The notes below the pieces were generated by a model, which saw only the letters and a program-made list of their open reading frames with translations, was not told where the DNA came from and did no database searches. Positions 27,954 through 36,413 of a stretch of DNA of 64,000 nt are shown here, piece by piece. Position numbers and translations under genes: made by a program. Numbering within the stretch: position 1 is the first letter of the stretch; each line of letters begins with the position of its first letter. Source of the stretch: Roseovarius nitratireducens (GTDB taxonomy: Bacteria > Pseudomonadota > Alphaproteobacteria > Rhodobacterales > Rhodobacteraceae); contig NZ_PDNI01000055.1 in the NCBI RefSeq assembly GCF_002925845.1, positions 1 through 64,000 on the forward strand, given 5' to 3'.

Positions 27954-28673
27954 TCAATCCACCCGCCGCACCAAAAGCTGGTTGCCCGAGCCGGGCTTGG
28001 TCTCGAACACCTTCAGTTCCTTGATGAGATCGCTCAGCTTCTTCTTGCCATATGTACGCGTGTCGAAATCGGGCTTGTCGGTCTGTATCTGCTGGCCGAT
28101 GCGGCCCAGCGGATACCATTCGTCATCGCTGTCGATCTTTTCCATCGCGTCAAAGATCAGCCGCCGCGCGTCGGCGATGTGGTGGCTGTCGAGCTTGGCC
28201 TTGGGGGTGCTGCGTGGCGCGTCGCTCACGTCCTCGTAGATGTTCTCGATCGCCACGAACCGGTTGCACGCGTTCTTGAGCGCGTCGGGCGCCTTGGCCT
28301 CGCCGATGCCGATCACCGTCAGCCCCTGCTCGCGGATGCGGCTGGCCAGCCGGGTGAAATCGCTGTCCGAAGAAACCAGCACGAAGCCGTCGAAATGGCC
28401 CGCATGCAGGATGTCCATCGCGTCGATCACCAGCCCGATATCGCTGGCGTTCTTGCCCTTGGTGTTGGCGGTCTGCTGGTGCTGGACGAGGCCGAGGTTC
28501 TGCGCCGTCTTGGTCCAGCCCGAAAGCTGCTGGCTCGACCAGTCACCATAGACCCGCCGCAGCCCCGGCTCGCCATAGCTCGTGACCTCGCGCAGGATCG
28601 CGTCGGCATACTTGGCGGGGACGTTGTCGGCGTCGATCAGGACGGCGAGAAGCTGTGTGTCGCGGTTGGGCAT
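27954..28673 (-). CDS. NYN (PIN-like) domain protein with C-terminal LOTUS/OST-HTH domain
   Basis: Putative RNA-processing nuclease, 239 residues. The NYN domain shows LIDADNV (Asp14, Asp16), ASDIGLVIDAMD (Asp78 and neighbours) and VSSDSDF (Asp103, Asp105), the acidic metal-binding set of PIN-like nucleases. Residues from about 160 form a LOTUS/OST-HTH-like winged helix ending LVRRVD, a known RNA-binding fold. This is the LabA/DUF88 group. It lies alone on the minus strand; its RNA target is unknown. Confidence 0.9.
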   Translation of the reverse strand: MPNRDTQLLAVLIDADNVPAKYADAILREVTSYGEPGLRRVYGDWSSQQLSGWTKTAQNLGLVQHQQTANTKGKNASDIGLVIDAMDILHAGHFDGFVLVSSDSDFTRLASRIREQGLTVIGIGEAKAPDALKNACNRFVAIENIYEDVSDAPRSTPKAKLDSHHIADARRLIFDAMEKIDSDDEWYPLGRIGQQIQTDKPDFDTRTYGKKKLSDLIKELKVFETKPGSGNQLLVRRVD

Positions 28674-28732
28674 GAAGCGGCTCCTTTTACCCCTTCATGC
28701 CCCATTCCGCGCGCGGACGAAAGCGCCTCTCG

Positions 28733-29602
28733 TCAGGCGTCCTCGCCGATCTTGTCCTGTGTGCGGGTCTCGAAATCCTCTGCCGAATGCCGCTCGTGCA
28801 GTTGCATATGCGGCTCGCCAAAGCTGCGGTTGACCATGCGGCCGCGCTGTACCGCCGGGCGCGCGTCGATCTTCTCGGCCCAGGCGAGGACGTTCTTGTA
28901 GCTCTTCGCGTCGAGGAAGGTCGCGGCGTCGTAGAGCCGCCCGAGGCACAGCTGACCATACCACGGCCAGATCGCCATGTCGGCGATGGTGAATTCGTCT
29001 CCGGCGATGAAGGGCTTGTCGGCAAGCTCGCGGTTCAGCACGTCAAGCTGCCGCTTGGCCTCCATCGCGAAGCGGTCGATGGGGTATTGCCATTTCTCCG
29101 GCGCGTAGGCGTAGAAATGACCAAAGCCGCCGCCGAGATAGGGCGCGCTGCCCATCTGCCACATCAGCCAGTTGATCACCTCGGTCCGCGCGGGGCCGCT
29201 CTGCGGCAGGAACGCCCCGTATTTCTCGGCCAGGTGCAGCAGGATCGAGCCGCTCTCGAACACCCGCAGCGGCGCGTCCCCGGTGCGGTCCACCAGCGCG
29301 GGGATCTTGGAATTGGGGTTGATCTCGACAAAGCCGCTGCCGAATTGCTCGCCCTCGCCAATGTCGATCTTCCACGCGTCATATTCGGCGTCATGCCCGG
29401 CAGCGAGCAGTTCCTCGAACATTACCGTCACCTTGACGCCGTTGGGCGTGGCCAGCGAATAGAGCTGGAAAGGGTGCTCTCCCACCGGCAGCTCCTTGTC
29501 ATGGGTCGCCCCGGCGATGGGCCGGTTGATCGAGGCGAACTGCCCGCCAGAGGCGCCCTCCCATTTCCAGACGTCGGGCGGGGTATAACTGTCGTCGCTC
29601 AT
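28733..29602 (-). CDS. yghU: Glutathione-dependent disulfide-bond oxidoreductase (YghU-like GST)
   Basis: Nu-class glutathione transferase with disulfide reductase activity in E. coli YghU. The 289-residue protein starts with the family extension YTPPDVWKWE, then the thioredoxin-like half (NPNSKIPALVDR, FESGSILLHLAEKYG) and the helical half (GDEFTIADMAIWPWYG). Length and order match YghU. It stands alone between the NYN gene and cysK on the same strand. Confidence 0.92.
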   Translation of the reverse strand: MSDDSYTPPDVWKWEGASGGQFASINRPIAGATHDKELPVGEHPFQLYSLATPNGVKVTVMFEELLAAGHDAEYDAWKIDIGEGEQFGSGFVEINPNSKIPALVDRTGDAPLRVFESGSILLHLAEKYGAFLPQSGPARTEVINWLMWQMGSAPYLGGGFGHFYAYAPEKWQYPIDRFAMEAKRQLDVLNRELADKPFIAGDEFTIADMAIWPWYGQLCLGRLYDAATFLDAKSYKNVLAWAEKIDARPAVQRGRMVNRSFGEPHMQLHERHSAEDFETRTQDKIGEDA

Positions 29603-29705
29603 GTGATGATGTCCTCTCGAATTGCGTTGCCGCCAAGCTAATCCTTACGCAATGGCGCACAATCGGCGCGACTGCACAGGTTCCTGTGCAGCCGTGCAAA
29701 GGCCG

Positions 29706-30785
29706 TCAGCCCAGTTGATAGCCCGGGGTCGAGGCCGAGATCGCCTGCTCCTCCTCGTCCATGTCCTCGCCGATCCCGTCAAAGAGCGGCGTGGTCATGT
29801 AGCGCTCTCCGGTGTCGGGCAACATGCACAGGATCACCGAGCCGGGGGCGGCAGTCTCGGCGATCTGTAGCGAGACCGCGAAGGTCGCGCCGCCCGAGAC
29901 GCCGGTGAAAATCCCCTCCTTTGCCGCGAGGTCGCGCGCCACCTTGATCCCGTCGGGGCCTGAAACGGGGATGAGATCGTCGTAATAGCCCTTGTCCACC
30001 GCCTCCTGCAGCACGAGCGGGATGAAATCCGGGGTCCAGCCCTGGATGGGGTGCGGCTCGAATGCCGGGTGGCTCGCGGCGGGCTCGCCCTTGTCGTTGC
30101 GCTCCTGCGCTTGGCCGCTGCCCAGAAGCGCGGCATTGGCAGGCTCCGACAGGACGATCTTTGTTTCGGGGCGCGTATCGCGCAGCACCCGGCCCAGCCC
30201 CGTCACCGTGCCGCCGGTGCCATAGCCCGTGACCACGTAATCGAGCCGTTCCCCCTCGAAATCGCCGAGGATTTCCCGCGCGGTGGTGGCGGCGTGGATA
30301 TCGGCATTGTCCTTGGTCTCGAACTGGTGGGCGAGGAACCAGCCGTTCGCCTCGGCCAGCTCCTCGGCCTTCTTGTACATGCCAAAGCCTTTTTCGGCCT
30401 TGGGCGTCAGCACCACCTTGGCCCCCAGCATCCGCATCAGGCGGCGGCGCTCGATGGAGAAACTGTCGGCCATCGTCACAACAAGCGGATAGCCCTTCTG
30501 CGCGCAGACCATCGCGAGGCCGATGCCGGTATTGCCGCTGGTCGCCTCGACCACCGTCTGCCCGGGTTTGAGCCGCCCGTCGCGTTCGGCGGCCTCGATG
30601 ATGTTGACCGCCAGCCGGTCCTTGACCGAGGCTGCGGGGTTGAACGCCTCGGCCTTGACATAGATCGTCACGTGATCGGGGCCGAGGTTGTTGACGCGGA
30701 TCACCGGCGTGTCGCCGATCGTATCCAGAATGCTGTCGAAGCGGCGGCCGCGGCCCGTGGTGGTGCGGATGGATGTCTCGGTCAT
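29706..30785 (-). CDS. cysK: Cysteine synthase A
   Basis: PLP enzyme that makes L-cysteine from O-acetylserine and sulfide. Lys55 in AASVKDRLA holds PLP, SGNTG (83-87) binds the substrate carboxylate and GYGTGGTVTG binds the cofactor phosphate. At 359 residues it is about 35 longer than E. coli CysK; the extra length lies at the N-terminus, an internal stretch after the SGQAQER segment, and an acidic C-terminus ending GYQLG. Confidence 0.93.
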   Translation of the reverse strand: MTETSIRTTTGRGRRFDSILDTIGDTPVIRVNNLGPDHVTIYVKAEAFNPAASVKDRLAVNIIEAAERDGRLKPGQTVVEATSGNTGIGLAMVCAQKGYPLVVTMADSFSIERRRLMRMLGAKVVLTPKAEKGFGMYKKAEELAEANGWFLAHQFETKDNADIHAATTAREILGDFEGERLDYVVTGYGTGGTVTGLGRVLRDTRPETKIVLSEPANAALLGSGQAQERNDKGEPAASHPAFEPHPIQGWTPDFIPLVLQEAVDKGYYDDLIPVSGPDGIKVARDLAAKEGIFTGVSGGATFAVSLQIAETAAPGSVILCMLPDTGERYMTTPLFDGIGEDMDEEEQAISASTPGYQLG

Positions 30786-30981
30786 GATCTGTCTCCCTCT
30801 TTCGTGTTGGTGGCAAAGCTATGCCGCGTCGCGAGGGTCGAAAAGGATTGTCCTTCGCGCACGGGGTCTGGTCCGTAAATTCGTGACATGCGTCCTGCAA
30901 TAGCACGCATTCCGGGACGAAAGTATCGCATGACGGCCCGGACAGCAGACTCGACTTGGCCGACCAGTCGATCTACCTTGA

Positions 30982-30996
30982 GAACAAATAGCGAAC
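30982..30996 (+). promoter_or_regulatory. LexA (SOS) box
   Basis: GAAC-AAATAGC-GAAC, an exact GAAC-N7-GAAC direct repeat, the alphaproteobacterial LexA operator. It ends 10 nt before the imuB start codon, so bound LexA would block both promoter and translation initiation region. Confidence 0.85.
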
Positions 30997-31006
30997 ATTA
31001 GCTGCC

Positions 31007-32623
31007 ATGCCCGCCCGTCGCATCCTTTCCGTCTGGTTTCCCCGGCTGGGGGCCGAGCGCCTGACGCGCCGTGCGGGCGCGGCGGGGGCGTTTGCCGTGG
31101 TGGCCGAGGACGGGCCGCGGCAGGTGCTGGCCGCGCTCTCTGCCGGGGCCGAAGCGGCGGGACTGGTGCCCGGCCAGCCGCTGCGCGAGGCGCAGGCGCT
31201 CTGCCCGGACCTGCGCACCACCCCGCAAGAGCCCGCCGCCGAGGCCGCATTTCTGCGCGCGCTGGCGCGCTGGGCGGACCGGTTCTCGCCGCTGGTCGCG
31301 TGCGACGGGGCGGCGGGGCTGATGCTCGACATCACCGGTTGCGCGCATCTTTTCGGCGGTGAGGCGGCGCTGGGCGCTGCGGTTGTGGACGAGGCCACAG
31401 ACCTCGGCCTCTCGGCGCGCTGCGCCATCGCGGACACGCCCGGCGCGGCCTGGGCGCTGGCGCGCTTCGCGGGGCAGGGGGCGGCACCGGGCCGCTCGGG
31501 CGACGCCATAGAGCAGGAGGCGCGCGCCACCCGAGCCCGCGCCGCCCGGCGCGGGCCGTGGCAGGGCCGGGCGGTGCCGCGCGCCGCCGCCCCGGTGATC
31601 CTCGCGCCGCCGGGGCAGCTTCACGCCGTGCTGGCCCCCCTGCCGGTGGCGGCGCTGCGCCTGCCCGAGGGGCTGGCCGATGACCTCGGTCGGCTGGGGC
31701 TACGGCGGATCGGCGATCTCGCGGGGCAGCCGCGTGCGGCGCTGGGGCGGCGCTTCGGTCCGGTGCTCATGCGGCGGCTCGACCAGGCGCTGGGTGCTGT
31801 GCCCGAGCCGCTCTCGGCCATCGCCCCGCCGCCGCCGCTGGCGGTGCGGCTGAGCCTGCCCGAGCCGATCGGCCTGATGGATGACCTGCGCGAGGGGGCC
31901 GCGCGGCTGCTGGCGCGGCTCTGCGCGCGGCTGGCTGAGCGCGGCGAGGGCGCGCGCGCCCTGCGGCTCGAGGTGCGCGGTGCCGATGGCGGCGTGCAGG
32001 CGGTGGACCTGCGGCTGGCGCGCGCCATGCGCGACGCCGACGCGATGCTCGCGCTGTTGGTGCCACGGCTGGAGCGGATCGACGCGGGCTTTGGCATCGA
32101 CATGCTGCGCCTCGACGCGCCACAGACCGAGCGTATCGTGCCCGAGCAGATGCGCGGGCAGGGGCAGGCGGCCGCGCGGGGTGACGCGCTCGCGGACTTG
32201 CTCACCCGGCTGGGCGCGCGTGTTGGGCTCGACGCGATCACCCGCCGCCATCCCGCCGAGAGCCGCATCCCGGCCAAGACCGCGCTCACCCTCGCCGCCG
32301 CCTGGTCCGAGCCCGCCGCCGCGCCCTGGCCGCGGCCCGAACATCCCCGCCCGCTGATGCTCTGGCGGCCCGAACCGGTCACGCCACAGGCGGGCGGACG
32401 GCCCTGCGCGACGTTTCGCTGGCGCGGGCGGCGGCACGAGACGGCCCATGCCGTCGGCCCCGAGCGGATCGCCCCGGAATGGTGGCTCGACGATCCCGAA
32501 TGGCGCACGGGCCTGCGCGATTACTGGCAGGTTCTGACCACGCGCGGCGAGCGGCTCTGGCTTTTCCAGGCGCATGGTGCGGCGCTCTCGGGGGGGTGGT
32601 TCTGCCACGGGCGGTTCGCCTGA
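31007..32623 (+). CDS. imuB: ImuB, inactive Y-family DNA polymerase homologue
   Basis: Hub protein of the SOS mutasome that links the beta clamp, ImuA and DnaE2 during error-prone lesion bypass. The 538-residue protein begins LSVWFPRLGAERL, where true Y-polymerases have the first catalytic Asp, so it is probably inactive, as usual for ImuB. LDITGCAHLFGG marks the palm and the little-finger region follows; the C-terminus ends AALSGGWFCHGRFA. A LexA box directly precedes it. Neither imuA nor dnaE2 lies within the window. Confidence 0.9.
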   Translation: MPARRILSVWFPRLGAERLTRRAGAAGAFAVVAEDGPRQVLAALSAGAEAAGLVPGQPLREAQALCPDLRTTPQEPAAEAAFLRALARWADRFSPLVACDGAAGLMLDITGCAHLFGGEAALGAAVVDEATDLGLSARCAIADTPGAAWALARFAGQGAAPGRSGDAIEQEARATRARAARRGPWQGRAVPRAAAPVILAPPGQLHAVLAPLPVAALRLPEGLADDLGRLGLRRIGDLAGQPRAALGRRFGPVLMRRLDQALGAVPEPLSAIAPPPPLAVRLSLPEPIGLMDDLREGAARLLARLCARLAERGEGARALRLEVRGADGGVQAVDLRLARAMRDADAMLALLVPRLERIDAGFGIDMLRLDAPQTERIVPEQMRGQGQAAARGDALADLLTRLGARVGLDAITRRHPAESRIPAKTALTLAAAWSEPAAAPWPRPEHPRPLMLWRPEPVTPQAGGRPCATFRWRGRRHETAHAVGPERIAPEWWLDDPEWRTGLRDYWQVLTTRGERLWLFQAHGAALSGGWFCHGRFA

Positions 32624-32681
32624 GGCGGCCCGGCGTGTCATCGCTCTTGATTCGCGCTGCATTTGGCGCAACTCTGGGGCC

Positions 32682-33029
32682 ATGAACATGCCAGGCCCCG
32701 GCCCGCTCACGGGCGCGAAACCGACCGAGCCGCAGGTGGCGTTCCGACGCGACGAGCTGGGCGTGATCCTGTCGCTGTACGGGCGTATGGTGGCGGCGGG
32801 CGAGTGGCGCGATTACGGTATCTCTTGCCTGCGCGAAGTGGCCGTGTTCTCGGTCTTTCGCCGCACCGCCGAGCACCCGCTCTACCGTATCGAGAAACGC
32901 CCCCGCCTGCGTGACCGGCAGGGGCAGTATTCGGTGATCGGCATGGACGGGCGGATATTGAAGCGCGGGCACGACCTGCGCACCGTGCTGCGCGTGCTCG
33001 AACGCAAGCTCATCCGCGCGGTGGAGTAG
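32682..33029 (+). CDS. DUF2794 protein
   Basis: Small alphaproteobacterial protein of unknown function, 115 residues. The core FRRDELGVILSLYGRMVAAGEWRDY and the RLRDRQGQYSVIGMDGRILKRG stretch match the DUF2794 family. The start at 32682 is preferred over upstream in-frame codons, which overlap imuB in another frame. It could be read through from imuB (58-nt gap). Confidence 0.82.
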   Translation: MNMPGPGPLTGAKPTEPQVAFRRDELGVILSLYGRMVAAGEWRDYGISCLREVAVFSVFRRTAEHPLYRIEKRPRLRDRQGQYSVIGMDGRILKRGHDLRTVLRVLERKLIRAVE

Positions 33030-33076
33030 CGAGCAAAGGGGGAGCGGGGCGGTTCTGGCCTTGAGCGGTCGTTGCA

Positions 33077-33243
33077 GTGAGCCGTGTCATCGTATGTCCG
33101 CGGGCAGGCGATCCAACGGTTTTTCAGGGCACTTTATTTCTGCTTTCCCGAAAAACATGCAATCGGCGCGCTAGCTTAGCCAAATCGCCTGTCCGGGGGG
33201 CGGACATGCGATGGCGCGGCGGCCTTCGGCCTTGATTCCGCGC
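33077..33243 (+). repeat. Structured intergenic element, copy D
   Basis: About 167 nt in the 264-nt gap between the DUF2794 gene and pyrD. The arm at 33081-33101 pairs with 33200-33220 over 21 positions, with three G-U pairs and no mismatch on the plus strand. An outer inverted repeat (33057-33073 with 33259-33275, 15 of 17) encloses it. The minus strand reads GCGCGGAATCAAGG at one end, as in the other copies, but the stem sequence is almost wholly different. Confidence 0.75.
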
Positions 33244-33293
33244 CGGGACCAAATCCCAAACGACCACTCCAGGCCGATCCCCTCAACCGCCGC

Positions 33294-34352
33294 TCACAGC
33301 CAGTCCTGCCGCCCCGTGCCCACCGCCTCGGCCACCGACGCGAACCCGTCGCGCTCCAGCAGCGCCTCCAGCCCCCGCGCGATCTCCGACACCAGCGACA
33401 GTCCCTCGTAGACCAGCGCCGAGTAGAGTTGCACCGCCGTGGCCCCGGCGCGGATCTTGGCATAGGCGTCCTCGGCCGAGCCGATCCCGCCCACGCCAAT
33501 GAGTGGCATGTCTCCGTCCGTGATCTGCGACAGCCGCGCCAGTACCCGTGTGGAGCGCTCGAACAGCGGCGCGCCCGACAGGCCGCCCGCCTCGCCGCGC
33601 GCGGCCCCGCGCAGCCCCTCGCGCGACAGCGTGGTGTTGGTGGCGATGATCCCGGCGACGCCCGCCTCGCGCGCGACATCGGCGATCTCGCCCAGTTCCG
33701 CATCGCTCAGGTCCGGCGCGATCTTGAGAAACACCGGGATGCGCCGGGGTAGCCCGTCGCGCGCCGCCATCACGCCCGCGAGCAGCGCCGCCAGCGCTTC
33801 GGCCCCCTGCAACTCGCGCAGCCGCTCGGTATTGGGGCTGCTGACATTGACGGTGGCGAAATCGAGATGCGCGCCGCAATGGCGCAGCACCGTCGCGAAA
33901 TCGGCGGCGCGGTCGGCGCTGTCCTTGTTGGCCCCGAGGTTCAGGCCGATCACCGCGCCCTGCGGGCGCCGGGCCAGCCGCGCGGCGGCGGCCTCCATGC
34001 CGTCATTGTTGAAGCCGAAGCGATTGATGACGCCGCGATCCTCCGCCAGCCGAAAGAGCCGCGGGCGCGGGTTGCCCGGCTGTGCGCGCGGCGTGACCGC
34101 CCCCGCCTCGACAAAGCCGAACCCGGCGCGCGATAGCGGCCCCAGCGCCTCGGCGTTCTTGTCGAACCCGGCGGCAAGCCCCACCGGGTTGGGCAGCGCC
34201 ATCCCCGCGAGATCGACCCGCAGCCGTGGCGAGGTGACCGGGCCGGGTGCGGGGGCAAGCCCGAGCCGCAGCGCGCGCAGCGCAAGGCCGTGCGCCGTCT
34301 CGGGATCAAGCCGGTGCATTAGGCCGAGGCCGAGGCGTTCCAACCCAGTCAT
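33294..34352 (-). CDS. pyrD: Dihydroorotate dehydrogenase (quinone), class 2
   Basis: Membrane-associated flavoenzyme oxidising dihydroorotate to orotate in pyrimidine synthesis. The 352-residue protein has the class-2 N-terminal helix ([22 protein letters not shown]), [13 protein letters not shown], the catalytic-Ser block NVSSPNT and the C-terminal FMN-phosphate loop [12 protein letters not shown]. The start at 34352 overlaps the DUF952 gene by 4 nt; longer in-frame starts lie inside that gene. Confidence 0.96.
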   Translation of the reverse strand: MTGLERLGLGLMHRLDPETAHGLALRALRLGLAPAPGPVTSPRLRVDLAGMALPNPVGLAAGFDKNAEALGPLSRAGFGFVEAGAVTPRAQPGNPRPRLFRLAEDRGVINRFGFNNDGMEAAAARLARRPQGAVIGLNLGANKDSADRAADFATVLRHCGAHLDFATVNVSSPNTERLRELQGAEALAALLAGVMAARDGLPRRIPVFLKIAPDLSDAELGEIADVAREAGVAGIIATNTTLSREGLRGAARGEAGGLSGAPLFERSTRVLARLSQITDGDMPLIGVGGIGSAEDAYAKIRAGATAVQLYSALVYEGLSLVSEIARGLEALLERDGFASVAEAVGTGRQDWL

Positions 34353-34687
34353 TCGGCGTCCTCGGGGAAGCGGTGCGCGCCCGCCACCAGCGGCAAGGGC
34401 CTTGCCCACGCCACATCCTCCAGCCGCAACGCACGGTAGAGATGTGGGAACAGCGCCCCGCCGCGCGACGGCTCCCATTTCAGGGCGTCACCCAGCCGAT
34501 CCGCCTCGACCGCCAGCAGCATCAGCCCGTCCTCGCCCGCGAAATGCTTCGCCGCCGTCTCTGCCGCCTGTTCGGCGGTCGAGAAATGCACGTAGCCGTC
34601 GGCCAGATCGACCGGCGCGCCGCGCGTCTCGCCGTTTGCGCGCAGGGCGTCCCATTCCGGGGCGCGAAAAATCTTGTAGATCAGCAT
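34349..34687 (-). CDS. DUF952 family protein
   Basis: 112-residue protein of the DUF952 family, recognised by [17 protein letters not shown] at the start, [16 protein letters not shown] and [16 protein letters not shown]. The function is unknown; the fold is related to ADP-ribosyl-binding-like domains in some databases, a point not verifiable here. It is translationally coupled to pyrD by a 4-nt overlap, a linkage that is conserved, from memory, in many alphaproteobacteria. Confidence 0.87.
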   Translation of the reverse strand: MLIYKIFRAPEWDALRANGETRGAPVDLADGYVHFSTAEQAAETAAKHFAGEDGLMLLAVEADRLGDALKWEPSRGGALFPHLYRALRLEDVAWARPLPLVAGAHRFPEDAE

Positions 34688-34783
34688 GGATCGGGTGATG
34701 CCGCGCCCGTGGCCCGCCGTCAAGCGATGCTTGAGGCAGGGTGCGGGATCGGCTAGCAAGATGGTCCACCAAAGGAGACGTTC

Positions 34784-35392
34784 ATGGCGTTCACCATCGC
34801 GATCGACGGGCCGGCAGCGGCGGGCAAGGGCACCATCGGGCGCGCGCTCAGCCACCATTTCGGCTTTGCCCATCTCGATACCGGGCTGCTTTACCGCGCG
34901 ACCGGGCGGCGCACGCTCGACGGGCTCGCGCCGGTGGAGGCGGCGCAGACGCTGCGCGCCGAGGATCTCGATGCCGACGACCTGCGCACCCCCGAGGTAA
35001 GCCAGGCCGCGAGCCGCGTGGCCGCCATCCCCGAGGTGCGGCAGGCGCTCCTCGATTTCCAGCGCGCGTTTGCGCGGCGCGCGGGCGGCGCGGTGCTCGA
35101 TGGTCGCGATATCGGCACGGTGATCTGCCCCGAGGCGGAGGTGAAGCTCTTTGTCACCGCCAGCGATACCGAGCGCGCGCGCAGGCGACACAAGGAGATG
35201 TGCGAAAGCGGCCACGCGGTGACGCTGGAAGAGGTGATGGACGACCTGCGCCAGCGCGACGCCCGCGACAGTGCCCGCGCGGCCGCCCCGCTGAAACCAG
35301 CCGAGGATGCGCTGATGCTCGACACCTCGGAAATGTCAATTGAAGAGGCGGTGGCCGCGGCGGTGGCGGCGGTGGACGCCGCGCGGGGCTGA
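34784..35392 (+). CDS. cmk: Cytidylate kinase
   Basis: Phosphorylates CMP and dCMP with ATP. The 202-residue protein has the P-loop GPAAAGKGT at residues 8-16, the substrate region [23 protein letters not shown] and the lid [10 protein letters not shown]. In many proteobacteria cmk is followed by rpsA; here a DUF4168 gene follows and rpsA is 18 kb away. It lies divergent from the pyrD-DUF952 pair. Confidence 0.95.
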   Translation: MAFTIAIDGPAAAGKGTIGRALSHHFGFAHLDTGLLYRATGRRTLDGLAPVEAAQTLRAEDLDADDLRTPEVSQAASRVAAIPEVRQALLDFQRAFARRAGGAVLDGRDIGTVICPEAEVKLFVTASDTERARRRHKEMCESGHAVTLEEVMDDLRQRDARDSARAAAPLKPAEDALMLDTSEMSIEEAVAAAVAAVDAARG

Positions 35393-35423
35393 GCGCTCCA
35401 TCTGGGCAAGAAACCGCTCAGCC
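35387..35423 (+). terminator. Weak hairpin after cmk
   Basis: GGCTGAGCG (35387-35395, overlapping the cmk stop codon) pairs perfectly with CGCTCAGCC (35415-35423) across a 19-nt loop, followed by GTTTG. The long loop and short T run make termination uncertain. Confidence 0.35.
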
Positions 35424-35512
35424 GTTTGCGCGCAGCGGCACGGCTCTTAGGTTGATCGAGCGGTCGCGGCCAGGTGCCCGCGGCGCAGACACCTTAGACC
35501 AGAGGAGGCCCT

Positions 35513-35902
35513 ATGCCCACCCGAACGATATTCAAGGCAACGACGACGGCCATCGCGCTGGCGTTCGCTGCCGCGCCGGTGACAGTCGTCACCACCCAGA
35601 CCGCCGCCGCACAGCAGGACGCGAGCTATTCCGCCGAAGAGCTTGATATCTTTACCGAGGCCCTGCTCGGGGTGGCTGACGTGCGCCAGAAATACAGCAC
35701 ACTCGTGCAAAGCGCCGAGACCGAGGAGCAGCAGGCCGCCATCGTCGAAGAGGCCAATACCGAGATCATGCAAGTGATCGAGGATACCGAGGGCCTCACC
35801 CTTGACCGCTACACAGAGATCGCTGTGGCCGCCAACAATGATCAGACGCTGAACCAGCGGATCATCAAGCGCGTTCAGGCCATGAATGACCAGAACCAGT
35901 GA
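35513..35902 (+). CDS. Exported DUF4168 protein
   Basis: Small periplasmic protein of 129 residues. A signal sequence (ATTTAIALAFAAAPVTVV, cleavage near AAAQQ) is followed by a helical DUF4168 domain with VADVRQKYSTLVQSAETEEQQAAIVEEAN. Role unknown. A strong ribosome-binding site AGAGGAGGCC precedes the ATG. Another small exported protein follows. Confidence 0.82.
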   Translation: MPTRTIFKATTTAIALAFAAAPVTVVTTQTAAAQQDASYSAEELDIFTEALLGVADVRQKYSTLVQSAETEEQQAAIVEEANTEIMQVIEDTEGLTLDRYTEIAVAANNDQTLNQRIIKRVQAMNDQNQ

Positions 35903-35972
35903 CCGGCAGGGCCGGGGTTGCATCCGGGCGCCCCGGCCCGACGCTATCGCGTCGCATTCCAAAGGACAGCCG

Positions 35973-36401
35973 ATGACGTATCACTTTGTCATTCTCGCGG
36001 GGCTTCTCGCCCTTGCCTCGCCCGCCGCGTCCGACACGGACGCATTGGAGCGGGATGGCTCCTGCCCGGGCTGCGACCTGCGCGAGGCAAGCCTCACCGG
36101 GGAGGCGCTTGTCGGAGCGGACCTGACGGGGGCGAACATGGAGGAAAGCGATTTTTCCGCTGCCGACCTCTTTCTCGCCCTGCTCGACGAGGCGCGCATG
36201 GACCGGGCGGATTTCCGCGAGGCATCGCTCAAGGCGGCGACGCTGACGGACGCCTCGCTGCGCGACGCGGATTTCCGAGGCGCCGATCTCTCCGGCGCGC
36301 GGCTGAAAGGGGCCGACGTGACGGGCGCGCGCTTCGAGGGGGCAATCCTGTGCAACACGGTCATGCCGGACGGCACCCTGTCGCGCGACGGCTGCGACTG
36401 A
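35973..36401 (+). CDS. Exported pentapeptide-repeat protein
   Basis: 142-residue protein with a signal peptide (YHFVILAGLLALASPAASD) and about fourteen consecutive pentapeptide repeats of the A(D/N)LXX type from residue 38 (LREASLTGEALVGADL), which would form a short right-handed quadrilateral beta-helix. CPGCDL before the repeats and a Cys near each end may form disulfides. The start at 35973 fits the signal peptide; convergent with the tungstate-binding gene. Confidence 0.83.
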   Translation: MTYHFVILAGLLALASPAASDTDALERDGSCPGCDLREASLTGEALVGADLTGANMEESDFSAADLFLALLDEARMDRADFREASLKAATLTDASLRDADFRGADLSGARLKGADVTGARFEGAILCNTVMPDGTLSRDGCD

Positions 36402-36413
36402 CGATCCTGCGGC

